Origin: Campylobacter rectus | GTDB taxonomy: Bacteria; Campylobacterota; Campylobacteria; Campylobacterales; Campylobacteraceae | Direction: 5' to 3' | Assembly: GCF_004803795.1 (NCBI RefSeq) | Contig: NZ_CP012543.1 | Coordinates: forward strand, 248,001 to 312,000 | Length of the DNA stretch: 64,000 nt | Part shown: piece by piece, positions 9,765-20,085 of the stretch | How positions within the stretch are numbered: the first letter of the stretch is position 1 | Layout: each line of letters opens with the position of its first letter | The notes under the pieces: model-generated | Told to the model about the DNA's origin: nothing | The model's input: only the letters and a program-made list of their open reading frames with translations | Databases searched by the model: none | Position numbers and translations under genes: made by a program

Positions 9765-10118
9765 TTGAGAGCGGAAAATTTTATAGCGTTTTTTACGGTT
9801 TGCGGATTTTTCATCGGCGTGACTTTTTCGACGTTAAAGCTGAGCGACCCGATCGATATGCTGATTTATACGTTTTTAGTCACGTTTTTTTTCTATCTTT
9901 TGGTGCACGTGGTTATTATAAATTATTTAGACGTCAAAGCATCGTTAAAAAGGCGGTTTGACAAGGAACTATACGAGCAAAGGGCCGATTATCTAATCGG
10001 CGAACTAGGCCTTAGGGAAAAGCGAATAGATAATCTCTTAAGCAAGCTCGCCAGCGAAAATATACTGATAAAACAAACGTTAAATAAGAGCAACGAAAGT
10101 AATGCAAAAGCCGCCTAA
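9765..10118 (+). CDS. Small membrane protein conserved between flhG and fliA
   Basis: Two hydrophobic segments (about residues 4-24 and 30-53) are followed by a charged, probably coiled-coil tail. The same kind of protein lies between flhG and fliA in C. jejuni (Cj0062c position). No function is known to me; a role in flagellar assembly is only suggested by position. The start is TTG, 15 bp after flhG, and the 3' end overlaps fliA by 17 bp. Confidence 0.75.
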   Translation: MRAENFIAFFTVCGFFIGVTFSTLKLSDPIDMLIYTFLVTFFFYLLVHVVIINYLDVKASLKRRFDKELYEQRADYLIGELGLREKRIDNLLSKLASENILIKQTLNKSNESNAKAA

Positions 10119-10797
10119 TCCATACGCCCAGACGATAAAAAAGGAGCAAGACGACATCGTGCTAGCCTATATGCCCGCTCTTCGCGCGATGGCTTTTAGG
10201 CTAAAGGAGCGCTTGCCCTCTCATATCGACGTTAGCGACCTGATCGGAGCAGGGCTTGAGGAGATGGTGAAGCTCTCCAGAAAATACGACAAAGAGCAAA
10301 ACGACTCGTTTTGGGGCTACGCGCAAAAGCGAGTTTACGGTGCGATGCTTGATTTTTTACGCAGGCTTGACGTGGTTAGCCGCTCGGACCGCACTTTGGT
10401 AAAGTCTATCGAGACTCTCGTAGATGAGTATTTTAATAAATTTGAGCACGAGCCCGACGATGCGTATATCGCAGGCAAGCTGGGCATCGATGTAGAAAAA
10501 GTAAGCGAAGCAAGAAACGTGAGCGCGGTCGTCGCCGTCTTAAATATCGATGATCAAATGGAGCTAATGAGCGAGGAAAATACGCTCGAGCAGGTCGAAA
10601 AAGAGGACTTGATAGAAAAGATAGCTCAAATTTTAAACGAATTTGAGGAGCGCGATCAGCTCATCGTGCAGCTTTATTATTACGAGGAGCTCAGTCTAAA
10701 GGAGATTAGCGAAATTTTGGGTATCACCGAGAGCAGGATCTCGCAGATCCATAAGCGCTTGATGGATAAAATAAGAAAAAAGCTTGAGGGCAAATAA
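10102..10797 (+). CDS. fliA: Flagellar sigma factor sigma-28
   Basis: Directs RNA polymerase to late flagellar genes. Region 2 lies at about 18-90 (RMAFR equivalent AMAFRLKERLP, then FWGYAQKRVYGAMLDFLR), region 3 in the middle, and region 4 with helix-turn-helix at about 175-225 (LSLKEISEILGITESRISQ). Length 231 is typical. It starts inside the preceding gene and its TAA overlaps the fliM ATG (TAATG). FlgM, its antagonist, is not in this window. Confidence 0.96.
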   Translation: MQKPPNPYAQTIKKEQDDIVLAYMPALRAMAFRLKERLPSHIDVSDLIGAGLEEMVKLSRKYDKEQNDSFWGYAQKRVYGAMLDFLRRLDVVSRSDRTLVKSIETLVDEYFNKFEHEPDDAYIAGKLGIDVEKVSEARNVSAVVAVLNIDDQMELMSEENTLEQVEKEDLIEKIAQILNEFEERDQLIVQLYYYEELSLKEISEILGITESRISQIHKRLMDKIRKKLEGK

Positions 10798-11900
10798 TGG
10801 CGGACATTTTAAGTCAAGAAGAGATAGACGCGCTGCTTGAGGTCGTGGATGACGAAGAGGCGAGCGAGTCGATCGGCGAGGGCGGCAAAGAAGAGCAGCG
10901 CCAGGTAATAATCTATGATTTTAAACGCCCAAACCGCGTCAGCAAAGAGCAGCTGCGCGCGATAAAGGGCATACACGACAAGCTCGCGAGAAATTTGGCT
11001 TCTCAAATTTCAAGCGTTATGAGAAGTATCGTGGAGATCCGCCTGCACAGCGTGGATCAGATGACCTACGGCGAGTTTTTGATGAGTTTGCCGAGTCCGA
11101 CTAGCTTTAACGTCTTTTCGATCAAGCCGCTTGACGGCAACTGCGTTTTGGAGATAAACCCGAGCATCGCATTTCCGATGATAGATCGCCTGCTGGGCGG
11201 CAACGGCGAGGGCTTTGAGGCTAGCAGAGAGCTAACCGATATCGAAGTAAATTTGCTTGACGCGATCCTAAGGATGATGATGCAGCGCCTAAAAGAGAGC
11301 TGGTCGATGATCACCGATATGTATCCAAACGTCGAGGCTAAAGAGAGCAGCCCGAACGTCGTGCAAATCGTCAGCCAAAACGAGATCGTGATAATGGTCG
11401 TCATGGAGATCATCGTAGGAAATTCCAGCGGTATGATAAATATCTGCTATCCGGTTATCTACCTCGAGCCGATACTAAGCCGCCTGGCTAACCGAGACAT
11501 AATGCTTGGCGAAACGAGCGCGAAAAAGAGCCGAAACAAAGAGCTAAAAACGCTGATCGGGCGCGCTGAGGTGCTGTATGAGGCGATACTGGGCAAAAGC
11601 GTCGTTAGCGTAAATGAGTTTTTAAATTTAAAAGAGGGCGACATACTGCGCCTTGACCGCTCGGCAAACGACAAAGCTATCGTCACGATCGATAAAAAAG
11701 AGGTGTTTTTGGCCGAGGTCGGGCTACATAGATTTAGAAAATCTATCCGCATAGAAGAGCTCATCAGGAGCGACAAAGACGAGATCAAAAACATCCTAGA
11801 GCAGTACGAAGAAGAGCGCAAAGCAAAGCTAATGAGCTACGAGCAAGAAGACGAAGAAGATGAGGATAATATATTAGGCGGGGGTGAAGACGATGAATGA
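10797..11900 (+). CDS. fliM: Flagellar motor switch protein FliM
   Basis: C-ring protein that binds phosphorylated CheY and switches rotation. The N-terminal CheY-binding motif LSQEEIDALLEVV is at 5-17. A CheC-like middle domain and a C-terminal SpoA domain (about 270-330) follow. The last 40 residues are very acidic. Length 367 is normal. Coupled to fliA in front and overlapping fliY behind. Confidence 0.95.
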   Translation: MADILSQEEIDALLEVVDDEEASESIGEGGKEEQRQVIIYDFKRPNRVSKEQLRAIKGIHDKLARNLASQISSVMRSIVEIRLHSVDQMTYGEFLMSLPSPTSFNVFSIKPLDGNCVLEINPSIAFPMIDRLLGGNGEGFEASRELTDIEVNLLDAILRMMMQRLKESWSMITDMYPNVEAKESSPNVVQIVSQNEIVIMVVMEIIVGNSSGMINICYPVIYLEPILSRLANRDIMLGETSAKKSRNKELKTLIGRAEVLYEAILGKSVVSVNEFLNLKEGDILRLDRSANDKAIVTIDKKEVFLAEVGLHRFRKSIRIEELIRSDKDEIKNILEQYEEERKAKLMSYEQEDEEDEDNILGGGEDDE

Positions 11901-12726
11901 TTTTTTGAAAATTTTCGTAAATGAAGTAAAGGCTACGATCGAGGGACTAACGGGCAAAACGCCTGAAATAGGCGAGAGGAACGAATACGACGCGCCCAAG
12001 CAAGAAGGCATCAAGCCGCCTCTAGTCGTGGCAAACGTGACCGTCGGCGGCGACGTGACCGCAAAGATGATGCTGGTGGCCACGCCGGTGCTAATGAGCG
12101 CGATCGGCGAGTGGATGCTCGGAGAAGAAGAGATCTCGCGCAACGAAAATTTAAGCGAGGACGAGCTGGACGCCGCAAAAGAGGTATTTTCAAATATCCT
12201 CGGCGCATTTTCCACGAGCCTTGGCGCACAAAAGGGTATGCCAAAGCTAAATTTCGAGGTCGCGAAGGTAAATTTTCTCGACGAGAGCGCGAATTTAGAC
12301 GTAAGCGCATTTGAAAAAATTTACATTTACTCGGTTAAAATCGGAGACGTCAGCGAGCATATCGCCGTCGTGCTTGATTTTGCCTTAGTTAAATTTTTAA
12401 ACAAAGATCAAAAAGAGTCCGCCCAACAAGCAGCTACCGCAAAAAGCGATCTAATCGCCGAGGAGATGCGAAATATCGGGCTCATTATGGACGTGCGCCT
12501 GCCGCTTCACGTGCGCATCGGCTCCAAAAGGATGCTGCTAAAAGACGTGCTCACGATGGACATAGGCTCGGTCATTGAGCTAAATCAGCTCGCAAACGAC
12601 CCGCTTGAAATTTTGATCAGCGACAAGGTCGTGGCCCTAGGCGAGGTCGTCATCGTGGACGGCAACTTCGGCATCCAGATCACTCAGATCGGCACGAAAA
12701 AAGAGCGTCTCGAGCAGCTTAGATAA
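11893..12726 (+). CDS. fliY: Flagellar switch protein FliY (FliN-type)
   Basis: C-ring component of epsilonproteobacteria combining a CheC-like N-terminal part with a C-terminal FliN/SpoA domain (about residues 200-275, beginning IMDVRLPLHVRIGS). I chose the ATG at 11893, giving MNDFLKIFVNE, which matches how FliY of this group begins; an in-frame GTG at 11884 is the alternative. The G-rich GGGGGTGAAG upstream can serve as the ribosome binding site. The gene overlaps fliM by 8 bp and ends the operon. A separate fliN usually lies elsewhere. Confidence 0.92.
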   Translation: MNDFLKIFVNEVKATIEGLTGKTPEIGERNEYDAPKQEGIKPPLVVANVTVGGDVTAKMMLVATPVLMSAIGEWMLGEEEISRNENLSEDELDAAKEVFSNILGAFSTSLGAQKGMPKLNFEVAKVNFLDESANLDVSAFEKIYIYSVKIGDVSEHIAVVLDFALVKFLNKDQKESAQQAATAKSDLIAEEMRNIGLIMDVRLPLHVRIGSKRMLLKDVLTMDIGSVIELNQLANDPLEILISDKVVALGEVVIVDGNFGIQITQIGTKKERLEQLR

Positions 12727-13179
12727 GGTTAAATTTAGAAATTAAATCCGGCTTCGTTTTAGCTCGTGCTCAAATTTGACGGCGTTTTAGCTAAATTTGA
12801 ATGCTGAATTTACGACATAAATTTGCCAGGCACCGCTCGCCCTGCCGTATTTTTAAAATCCGGCACTTAAATTTTACGCGGTAGGCGACAAAAGCGGCGA
12901 TTTAGCGTAAATTTGAGGCGAGTCGGGCTTTCAAATTTAAATCGCTCGCTCAAAATCGCCATCCTCCCAAAGCGCAAGCCAAATTTACGGGCAAATTTAA
13001 AGCCGCCCTATTAAACTCGCGAATTTAAACCTTGCTTGAATGGTTTCGTCAAATTTGGCCGCCATCCGCGTGTCATTTGTTTTTAAATCCATTTTAGCTA
13101 TTATTGCCTTTGCGCTTACGAGCTAAATTTTGACGCTTTTTGCGGCTTGCGCAGGTTTAAACTAAACAAAAGAGAAATA
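12727..13179. other. Gene-free spacer, AAATTT-rich
   Basis: About 450 bp after fliY with no frame I can support on either strand. AAATTT words appear roughly every 30 bp. No convincing terminator hairpin with a T-run was found. Confidence 0.5.
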
Positions 13180-13776
13180 ATGGATGAAATTTTAAACGAT
13201 CTGGCCAAATTTAGGGATTTTGCTACTTATAAAAATCCAAGCGTTACGTTTTTCGGTTCGGCTAGATTTGATGAGAGCAGCAAATACTGTAAAATGGCTT
13301 TTAGCCTTGCAAAGGAGCTTGCAGACGGCGGTTTCGCGGTCGTTAGCGGCGGAGGGCCGGGCGTGATGGAAGCGGCCAATAAAGGAGCGTACGAGAGCGG
13401 CAAAAGTCCGTCGATAGGCCTAAATATCGTGCTTCCGTTTGAGCAAGTGACAAACAGATACGCCACGAGCAACTTCGTTTTTTCAAATTTATCCGCTCGC
13501 AAATTTGCCCTCATCGAGCGCTCGAGAGCGTTTTTGGTATTTCCGGGCGGCTTTGGGACGCTTGACGAGCTGTTTGAGATCCTGGTGCTCGCGCAAATCG
13601 GCGCTAAAAAAGCTAAAATTTTCCTCATCGGAAGCGAGTTTTGGGGTAAGCTCGATGATTTCATCAAAACCACGTTGATACACGAAAAAGCCGTCAGCGA
13701 GGAGGATCTGTCGCTTTATACGATCAGCGACGATCTGAACGCAGTGCGGGACGAGATTTTGGGGATTTTAAACTAA
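13180..13776 (+). CDS. LOG-family protein (TIGR00730), probable nucleotide-monophosphate phosphoribohydrolase
   Basis: Rossmann-type fold with the family's two marks: SGGGPGVMEAANKG at about 56-69 and PGGFGTLDELFE near 122-133. LOG proteins release cytokinin-type bases from their nucleotides; in bacteria the family also includes general purine nucleotide 5'-monophosphate nucleosidases. The ATG at 13180 follows AAAGAGAAATA; an in-frame TTG at 13147 is less likely. It stands alone. Confidence 0.88.
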   Translation: MDEILNDLAKFRDFATYKNPSVTFFGSARFDESSKYCKMAFSLAKELADGGFAVVSGGGPGVMEAANKGAYESGKSPSIGLNIVLPFEQVTNRYATSNFVFSNLSARKFALIERSRAFLVFPGGFGTLDELFEILVLAQIGAKKAKIFLIGSEFWGKLDDFIKTTLIHEKAVSEEDLSLYTISDDLNAVRDEILGILN

Positions 13777-13804
13777 TCGGGAGCAAAAAACGGAATGGTG
13801 GGCT

Positions 13805-14311
13805 TTGCCGGCTTTGCCCGCGATCGCTTCGAGATTGATTTTAAGCCAAAGCGGCGCTAAATTTATCAAATTTTGCGTCGGCCTCGTTGCGTTTGATATT
13901 TTATATTTTGCGCTTTTTAAAAAGTTAATTATTGCAAATCGTCTTTATATTTGTGTTTTCGCGTTTTTAAAAGCGCATCATCTTAAACTGTCTTTTAAAA
14001 TTTATAATTCCCGTTTTTGCCGCACCCGCTTTGTTTGTCTGCGACTTTTTAACGTGCTTTTTGGTTGCGGTATGCTGCCTTCCGATTTTGAAGCGCTGTG
14101 CGGTTCGGCCACGATGATGGTGCTCCTCGCATATAAAAATTTAAAACTCGGCAAAATAACGGCGTCTAAAAAAGGCAGCCTTCTAGTTTGTGTCTTGGCC
14201 GCGTCTTGCGCTTTTTGCGGAGGCTTGCTTGATGCGACGGTCGCGGGCTTTGCTCTTGCGGCTTGCTTTTACGGCTGCCTGGATAGGGTAAATTCGCCGC
14301 CTTCAAGCTAA
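13805..14311 (+). CDS. Doubtful hydrophobic protein, possibly a remnant
   Basis: An open frame of 168 codons with alternate starts, rich in Cys, Leu and Ala. The last 80 residues, from an ATG near 14071, contain two plausible membrane segments; the first half reads like non-coding sequence. No strong ribosome binding site. I recognise no family. It may be a small membrane protein with a later start or a decayed gene. Confidence 0.25.
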   Translation: MPALPAIASRLILSQSGAKFIKFCVGLVAFDILYFALFKKLIIANRLYICVFAFLKAHHLKLSFKIYNSRFCRTRFVCLRLFNVLFGCGMLPSDFEALCGSATMMVLLAYKNLKLGKITASKKGSLLVCVLAASCAFCGGLLDATVAGFALAACFYGCLDRVNSPPSS

Positions 14312-14885
14312 TTTTTGGCGCCTTACGCAAGCGGACTCGTCGCGCGTATAAATAAATTTGCCCGCGTTTTTGGTGTATTTTGTAGCCGAATTTTACAAAT
14401 TTTAGCCTGTTTGCGCGAGCTTTGTCTTTCGCGAACGAACTTTTAAAATTTATAAAATTTTACCCTTGCCCGTTTTGTTCGCTTTCGTGTCAAATTTATC
14501 AAATTTGACCGCATTAATTTGCGGCTTTAAATTTGTCGCCGTCGTTTTACCGTAAATCACAGAGCCGAGCAATCGTCAAAAAACTATGATACACAAGCTA
14601 AATAGCCGCCCGGCTCGCGGTTATAGCGCAAATTTTATAGCGCATTAAGCTATTTTTTATATAATCGCACCCAATTATACGAATTTGTCTTATTGCGGGA
14701 CTAAGGTGAGATTTGTAAATTTGCAAATATTTTTACAAAAGATCAAAGCGATGAATCGCGAGACGAATTTAAGCGTTGCGCGGAAATTTTTGCGTCAGAG
14801 CTGGGCGCGTAGCCTGCCGCAGACCGCAAATTTCAAACCCCGTAAAAAGTGCTAAAAAGACAAGCTCTCGCAATAGGAAAGAAAA
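14312..14885. other. Spacer ahead of mnmA with one -10-like box
   Basis: No supported gene. TATAAT at 14660-14665 follows a T-run and could start an mnmA transcript with a leader of about 210 nt. A 49-codon GTG frame at 14706-14855 lies in that leader but has no feature to support it. Confidence 0.4.
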
Positions 14886-15902
14886 ATGAAAATCTTAATG
14901 GCTATGAGCGGCGGCGTCGACTCCACCATGGGCGCAAAAATGCTGCTGGAGGCGGGTTACGAGGTCGTGGGCTGCTATATGAAACTACACAAAAAGCCTG
15001 GCTATCACGAGCAAAACATCGGCAAAGTGGCCCGCGCGTGCGAGTACCTGGGCATAAACTATCACGTGATCGATCTGCAAGACGAGTTTGACAGATACGT
15101 CTATACGCCCTTCGTCGGCGCCTACAAAGAGGGCCGCACGCCAAATCCCTGTGCGCTTTGCAACCGCTTTATAAAATTCGGCGAGCTGTTAAAATTCGCC
15201 AAAAGTATCGGCTGCGAAAAACTCGCCACCGGCCACTACATCCGCGTTCAAGACGGTCTGATCAGAGTCGCCGCCGATCCTAGCAAAGACCAGAGCTATT
15301 TCGTCGCGCAGGTGCCAAAAGAGATAATCGCCGATATGATTTTCCCGCTCGGGGACAAATTTAAAAAGGATATAAAAGAGCTGGCAAAATCTCTGCCGAG
15401 TTTTCGCGAGTACGGCGAGCAGGCCGAGAGCAGCGAGATTTGCTTCGTCGAGGATACCTATATCGAGGTGCTAAACAAACACTACGAGACCGACTTGCCG
15501 GGCGACGTGGTCGATAGCGCGGGGCGTGTGATCGGGCGGCACAACGGCTATATGCACTACACGATCGGCAAGAGGCGCGGATTTGAGGTGTTTGGGGCGC
15601 ACGAGCCGCATTTCGTGCTCGCTATCGACGCGGCAAATAACCGCATCGTCGTAGGTCCCAAAGAGGAGCTTGAGCGCGGCAAGATCGCGGTAAATAGCCT
15701 AAATTTGTTCATAGACGAGAGCGAGTTTGACTGCGACGTCAAGGTGCGCTACCGCAGCATCGGACTAAACGCGCACGTAAAAGTGCTTGAGGGCGGCACT
15801 GCCGAGGTCGAGCTAAAACAGAGCGCATTTGGCGTGGCTAGCGGGCAGCTGGCGGTATTTTATAGAGGCGAGCTGGTTATCGGCAGCGGATTTATACTGT
15901 AA
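14886..15902 (+). CDS. mnmA: tRNA-specific 2-thiouridylase MnmA
   Basis: Thiolates U34 of the wobble position in tRNA-Lys, Glu and Gln. PP-loop SGGVDST is at residues 8-14. The catalytic nucleophile Cys92 (NPCALCNRFIKF) and the persulfide Cys186 (SSEICFVED) are both present. The C-terminal beta-barrels are complete to the usual ending. Length 338 is slightly short, as in Campylobacter. The ATG follows GGAAAGAAA. Confidence 0.95.
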   Translation: MKILMAMSGGVDSTMGAKMLLEAGYEVVGCYMKLHKKPGYHEQNIGKVARACEYLGINYHVIDLQDEFDRYVYTPFVGAYKEGRTPNPCALCNRFIKFGELLKFAKSIGCEKLATGHYIRVQDGLIRVAADPSKDQSYFVAQVPKEIIADMIFPLGDKFKKDIKELAKSLPSFREYGEQAESSEICFVEDTYIEVLNKHYETDLPGDVVDSAGRVIGRHNGYMHYTIGKRRGFEVFGAHEPHFVLAIDAANNRIVVGPKEELERGKIAVNSLNLFIDESEFDCDVKVRYRSIGLNAHVKVLEGGTAEVELKQSAFGVASGQLAVFYRGELVIGSGFIL

Positions 15903-16132
15903 ATTTTATCTTAAATTTGATCGCTTCGGGCGGTCGAATTTGTCAAATTTGGATCGGCGTTTGCGGGCAGAGGCTGGCCAAATTTGCCTGCGTTTGATCA
16001 AATTTAAGATCTAGTCAAATTTACCGCCCGCCGCGCAAAATCCTCAAATTTTCTTTATTTTACGGTCTGCTTTCATGCTTCAAATTTAGCCTAAAATCGC
16101 TAAAATATACAAAAATAATCAAAGGACGCAAG

Positions 16133-16614
16133 ATGAATCCAAAAGAGATCGCCGAGGAACTCATCATAAAAATGATCAACGCCGCTGATCGCAAGCAAAC
16201 CCAGCGCGTGCGCGGAGTGCTTCGCCGACGTCGTATTCGTTGATCACTCGAGCCTAAACGGCATGCGCGGCGCGCTAGTGAGCGCGGACGAGTTCGTGAC
16301 GTCGTGGCAGCAGCTGCTCGAGGACGCGCAGACCTACGCTTCGCTTAGCAACTTTGAACTATTGCCCGCGCAGGAAAGCATCAGCGCCGAGTACCACGCG
16401 CATATTTTATACGGCGCCCGGCGCCCGGCCGTGGGAGATATTCGGCCGTCAAATTTTTGAGATATTTAGGGTTTCGGGCGAGTACAAGATTACTTCGTTT
16501 CAGTTCGTCGCCGCCGCGCAAAGGGGCAACAAAAACTTCCTAAAAGAGCTACAAACGCGTAAAAAACGCTCGAAGCTCGGTCAAATTTACAATAAATTTA
16601 GCGGGAAAAAGTGA
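16133..16614 (+). pseudogene. NTF2/SnoaL-like protein, two frameshifts
   Basis: A good start (AAAGGACGCAAG then ATG, MNPKEIAEELIIKM) is followed by three segments in three frames that together read as one protein of about 155 residues. They change frame near 16215 and again near 16425 inside a GGCGCCCGGCGCCCGGCC stretch. The joined product, with FADVVFVDHSSLNG and a YKITSFQFV strand near the end, has the layout of a small nuclear-transport-factor-2-like fold. The repeated GGCGCCC unit makes a slip there easy, so part of the damage could be a sequencing error. Confidence 0.5.
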
Positions 16615-16742
16615 AATTCGTTTTATGCGCGCGAGGCTTTGAACCGTAAATTTACGCCTAAATTTATCGGCACCCCCCTCCCGCAAAAATGCTAATTTTA
16701 TTTTCAGTAATCGCAAGCCTGCTAAGCCGTCAAATTTACCTC

Positions 16743-17562
16743 TTACTTAAAAATGTCAAGGCTCAAATTTAACTCGTCTATGATAGATAAAAGCTCTGAA
16801 ATTTCCTTTTTGATCTGCTTTCCGTCGTAAAGGCTAGCGGGCGTCAAAAGATATCTTGCCTCTACTTTATCATCCGTAAAAACTCTAAATTCATCGTTAA
16901 AAAGAGTATCATCCATCCGCTCTTTTTCGCCTAAAAATTTAGTATTTAGCGTGCGGCTCGCGACTATAGTTTGTCCGCTAAATTTCTTGTAAAACTCGCA
17001 GACTAAAACCGAGCCGCTAAAGGCCTGTATATCTTTCATCATCTTCCATACAAAAACTACCGCGGATAGCAAATTTAGCGTCGCCGAGTCGCCTAGTTTT
17101 AGTTTGGCGTCCCTGGGTATGCTTATAGCTTCGCTAAGATTAAATTTGACGCCGTTATGCGTTCCGCTGATTTGATCTTCGGCGTGAATTCATCCGGCGA
17201 ATAAATGCCGATCCTGCGAAATTCTTTACGGCTGATGCCGGCATTCGGTTCGTAGCTAAAATTTGGACCCACTTCGCAGATAGCTGCACGGACGAAAACG
17301 TCTTTGTAAAACGCTTTGTAATCCCCCAGCTCATAGATCACTCGGCCCCTGTTAGCCATTAGCGTGACAAGAAAAACGGGATGTAGATAATGATGAAAAA
17401 TAGCGAAGCAAGGTCGCTATCCAAGAGATACTTTGCGGCAAATCCGCCGCCTACGGGCAGGATAACTATAAACAAAACCCCTAAAAACAGATACTTTGCA
17501 AATGCGCATCCACACTCTTTTTGCTTTTTTGCGGTGGCAACTATGGCTTTGTTTGTGTTCAA
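16743..17562 (-). pseudogene. DUF3137-family protein, broken into three frames
   Basis: Read on the minus strand, 17562-17359 gives an N-terminus with two membrane segments. 17359-17123 gives YKAFYKDVFVRAAI and ISRKEFRRIGIYSPDEF. About 17178-16743 gives AFSGSVLVCEFYKKF and FRVFTDDKVEARYLLTP. In that order these match the DUF3137 layout: membrane N-terminus, then the FxG...F.K.F.G segment, then the F.V.SDD.EARYLLTP mark. One shift is needed near 17180 and another, or a TAATG overlap, at 17357-17359. Family function is unknown to me. Confidence 0.55.
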
Positions 17563-17769
17563 ATTTGCCTTTATCTAAATTTACGCAGCGGACGGCTTGC
17601 ATTTCTTTTTCGCTCGCGGTCAAGCGAATTTTAGCGAAATTTACGCCGTAAAGGTGCGGGTTTGGGCGAGCAAGCAGCTAAATTTAAAGAAAAATCGGTC
17701 AAATTTGACCGAAAATAAAAGAAGTTAAGCCGAATCAAATCGGCTTAAAATTTGCGCTTAAATTTGAGT

Positions 17770-18606
17770 TTAGCGTAGATATTTGACGTTAGCTTTGGCG
17801 CGGAGTTTGTTGAAGTATTCGCCGATGACGCGGTCTTGCTCGAGTTTATAAAGCGCGTTCATCGCCTCGTCTCTGACTTCGTCAAATTCAGGCATCGTTT
17901 GACCCTTTTTAGACGCTACGTAAAACATCTCAAAGCCCTCCGGAGTCTGGAAAATCTGCGTAAAAGTGCCGTCGGGGGTCTGCTGAAATATCGTTCGTAG
18001 CTGAGGCGGGATCTGTTCGCTTTTTAGATCCAGCACGTCCATATGCACGTTATGGTTGGTGTTCATCGGGGAGCTGTGTCTGGCGACCTCTAAAAGCTGC
18101 GCCGAAGACGCCACGTATCTAGTCACGCTCGCGTCGGTAAAGTGCGCGAAAAGGTCGCGATTTTGCTCGAAATACGCTCTCGCGGCGTTTTCTGAAATGT
18201 TGATTTTAGCGTCGGCAAATATGCTTTGATATAGTTTTTCTTGTTTTATAGTTTTTGCGACGTCGTCTTTAAACTGCGCGTAATCTCCGCCCTTTGATAG
18301 CACGGCCGAGCGTAGATCGGAGGCGCTCATACCGCTCTCGCTTGCGATCTTTTGCAGCCTTTGATTTAACTCGTAGTCGCTGGCTTCGATTTTTAGATTT
18401 TTGATCTGCGCGGTTTCGAGTCTATCGCGGATCAGTAAATTTAGCGCGTTTGCTTCGTTCGTTTGCAGCTGCGCGGCGGCTTTTCGCACTTCGTTTACGG
18501 TGATGGGTTCGTTTTCGATGATGACGGCTATGCCGTTTGAGATCTGGCTCGCGTTAGCCATACAAAAACTGAGAAAAAACGCGGCGAATGAGATCTTTTT
18601 TAACAT
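17770..18606 (-). CDS. SurA-like periplasmic chaperone / peptidyl-prolyl isomerase
   Basis: Signal peptide at 1-19 (FFLSFCMANA), then a SurA N-terminal-type helical domain (about 25-145) and a degenerate parvulin-type domain (about 150-250) that lacks several usual active-site residues. Expected to help outer-membrane proteins fold in the periplasm. It diverges from gltX exactly as the C. jejuni homologue Cj1289 does. Chaperone activity is more likely than isomerase activity. Confidence 0.8.
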   Translation of the reverse strand: MLKKISFAAFFLSFCMANASQISNGIAVIIENEPITVNEVRKAAAQLQTNEANALNLLIRDRLETAQIKNLKIEASDYELNQRLQKIASESGMSASDLRSAVLSKGGDYAQFKDDVAKTIKQEKLYQSIFADAKINISENAARAYFEQNRDLFAHFTDASVTRYVASSAQLLEVARHSSPMNTNHNVHMDVLDLKSEQIPPQLRTIFQQTPDGTFTQIFQTPEGFEMFYVASKKGQTMPEFDEVRDEAMNALYKLEQDRVIGEYFNKLRAKANVKYLR

Positions 18607-18693
18607 ATAAAACCTTTGTTTAAGTCTAAAGTAAATATAATTTGAGCATTATAACATTTTAAATTTAAGCGCAAGCTATAAAGGTAAAATTTA

Positions 18694-20085
18694 ATGCAAA
18701 ATTCACAAATAGTAACTAGATTTGCCCCCTCTCCGACCGGATATCTACACATCGGCGGGCTTAGGACGGCGCTTTATAACTACTTATACGCTAGAGCAAA
18801 CGGCGGAAAATTTCTACTACGCATCGAAGATACCGACCTAAAACGCAACTCCGAAGAAGCAACGCAAGCGATAAAAGAGGCCTTTGCCTGGTGTGGGCTG
18901 GATCACGACGGCGAGGTGACGTATCAGTCGCGTAGATTCGACGTTTATAAAGAGTATGTACAAAAGCTGCTAGCCGAGGGCAAAGCCTACAAATGCTACA
19001 TGAGTAAAGACGAGCTAGACGCTCTGCGCGCCGAGCAAGAAGCGAGAAAAGAGAGGCCCAAATACGACAATCGCTACCGTGAATTTACAGGCACTCCGCC
19101 CGCGGGAGTCGAGCCCGTCATCCGTATCAAAGCGCCTCTAAGCGGCGAGATCGTGATCGACGACGGTATCAAAGGCGAGGTCAAATTTAGAGTCGAGGAT
19201 ATCCTGGATGATTTTATCATCGCGCGCAGCGACGGCACGCCGACGTATAACTTCACGGTCGTGATCGACGACGCGCTGATGGGCGTAACAGACGTCATCC
19301 GCGGCGACGATCATCTCTCAAATACCCCAAAACAAATCGTGCTATACGATGCGCTGGGCTTTAAAGCGCCGAAATTTTACCACGTCGCGATGATAAACGG
19401 CGAGGACGGCAGCAAACTAAGCAAACGCCACGGCGCGACCGACGTGATGGAGTATAAGCGCATGGGTTATCTGCCGGAAGCTCTTTTAAATTTCCTCGTG
19501 CGCCTAGGCTGGAGCCACGGAAACGACGAAATTTTCGGTATGGATGATATGCTAAAGTACTTCGATCCGCACGATATAAACAAGAGCTCAAGCACCTATA
19601 ACGCAAGCAAGCTAGAGTGGCTAAACGCCCACTATATCAAGACTCTGCCCTACGAGAGACTAGCACGTGAGATGCTTGAATTTGATATAGATTTTAAAGC
19701 GATGCCAAAGGGCGAGGTGCTGCTAAATTCATTGCGCGAACGCTCAAAAACGCTTGTCGAGATGAGCCAGAGCGCAAGAACGATAATAAACGCTCCAAGC
19801 GCATACGACGAGAAAGCGTATGCTAAATTTATCACGCCCGAAAGCAAGGAAAATTTGGCTAAATTTGCCGAAATTTTAGGCGAAAATTTAGACGCCAAAG
19901 GCTACGAGGAGATGACGGATAAATTTTTAGAAGCAAACGGCTTAAAGCTAAAAGACCTAGCTCAGGCGCTTCGCGTCGCGCTAACGGGAAATAGCGTAAG
20001 CCCGGGGATATTTGAGGTGCTTGAGGTTTTGGGCGCGGACGAGACGAAAAAACGAATAAGAAATATTTTAAAGGAGAATAAATGA
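18694..20085 (+). CDS. gltX: Glutamyl-tRNA synthetase
   Basis: Class I synthetase charging tRNA with glutamate. HIGH-type motif PTGYLHIGG at 13-21 and KLSKR near 239-243. Length 463 is normal. Campylobacters carry two GluRS copies, one of which can charge tRNA-Gln for later amidation; from this copy alone I cannot say which it is. The gene is directly coupled to the malic enzyme gene (ATGA overlap), as at Cj1288c/Cj1287c. Confidence 0.94.
   Translation: MQNSQIVTRFAPSPTGYLHIGGLRTALYNYLYARANGGKFLLRIEDTDLKRNSEEATQAIKEAFAWCGLDHDGEVTYQSRRFDVYKEYVQKLLAEGKAYKCYMSKDELDALRAEQEARKERPKYDNRYREFTGTPPAGVEPVIRIKAPLSGEIVIDDGIKGEVKFRVEDILDDFIIARSDGTPTYNFTVVIDDALMGVTDVIRGDDHLSNTPKQIVLYDALGFKAPKFYHVAMINGEDGSKLSKRHGATDVMEYKRMGYLPEALLNFLVRLGWSHGNDEIFGMDDMLKYFDPHDINKSSSTYNASKLEWLNAHYIKTLPYERLAREMLEFDIDFKAMPKGEVLLNSLRERSKTLVEMSQSARTIINAPSAYDEKAYAKFITPESKENLAKFAEILGENLDAKGYEEMTDKFLEANGLKLKDLAQALRVALTGNSVSPGIFEVLEVLGADETKKRIRNILKENK

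Noticed and set aside
14706-14855. 49-codon GTG frame in the mnmA leader
   Set aside because: Has an AAGG-like ribosome site, but the product has no pattern and nothing couples it to mnmA; kept out as likely chance.
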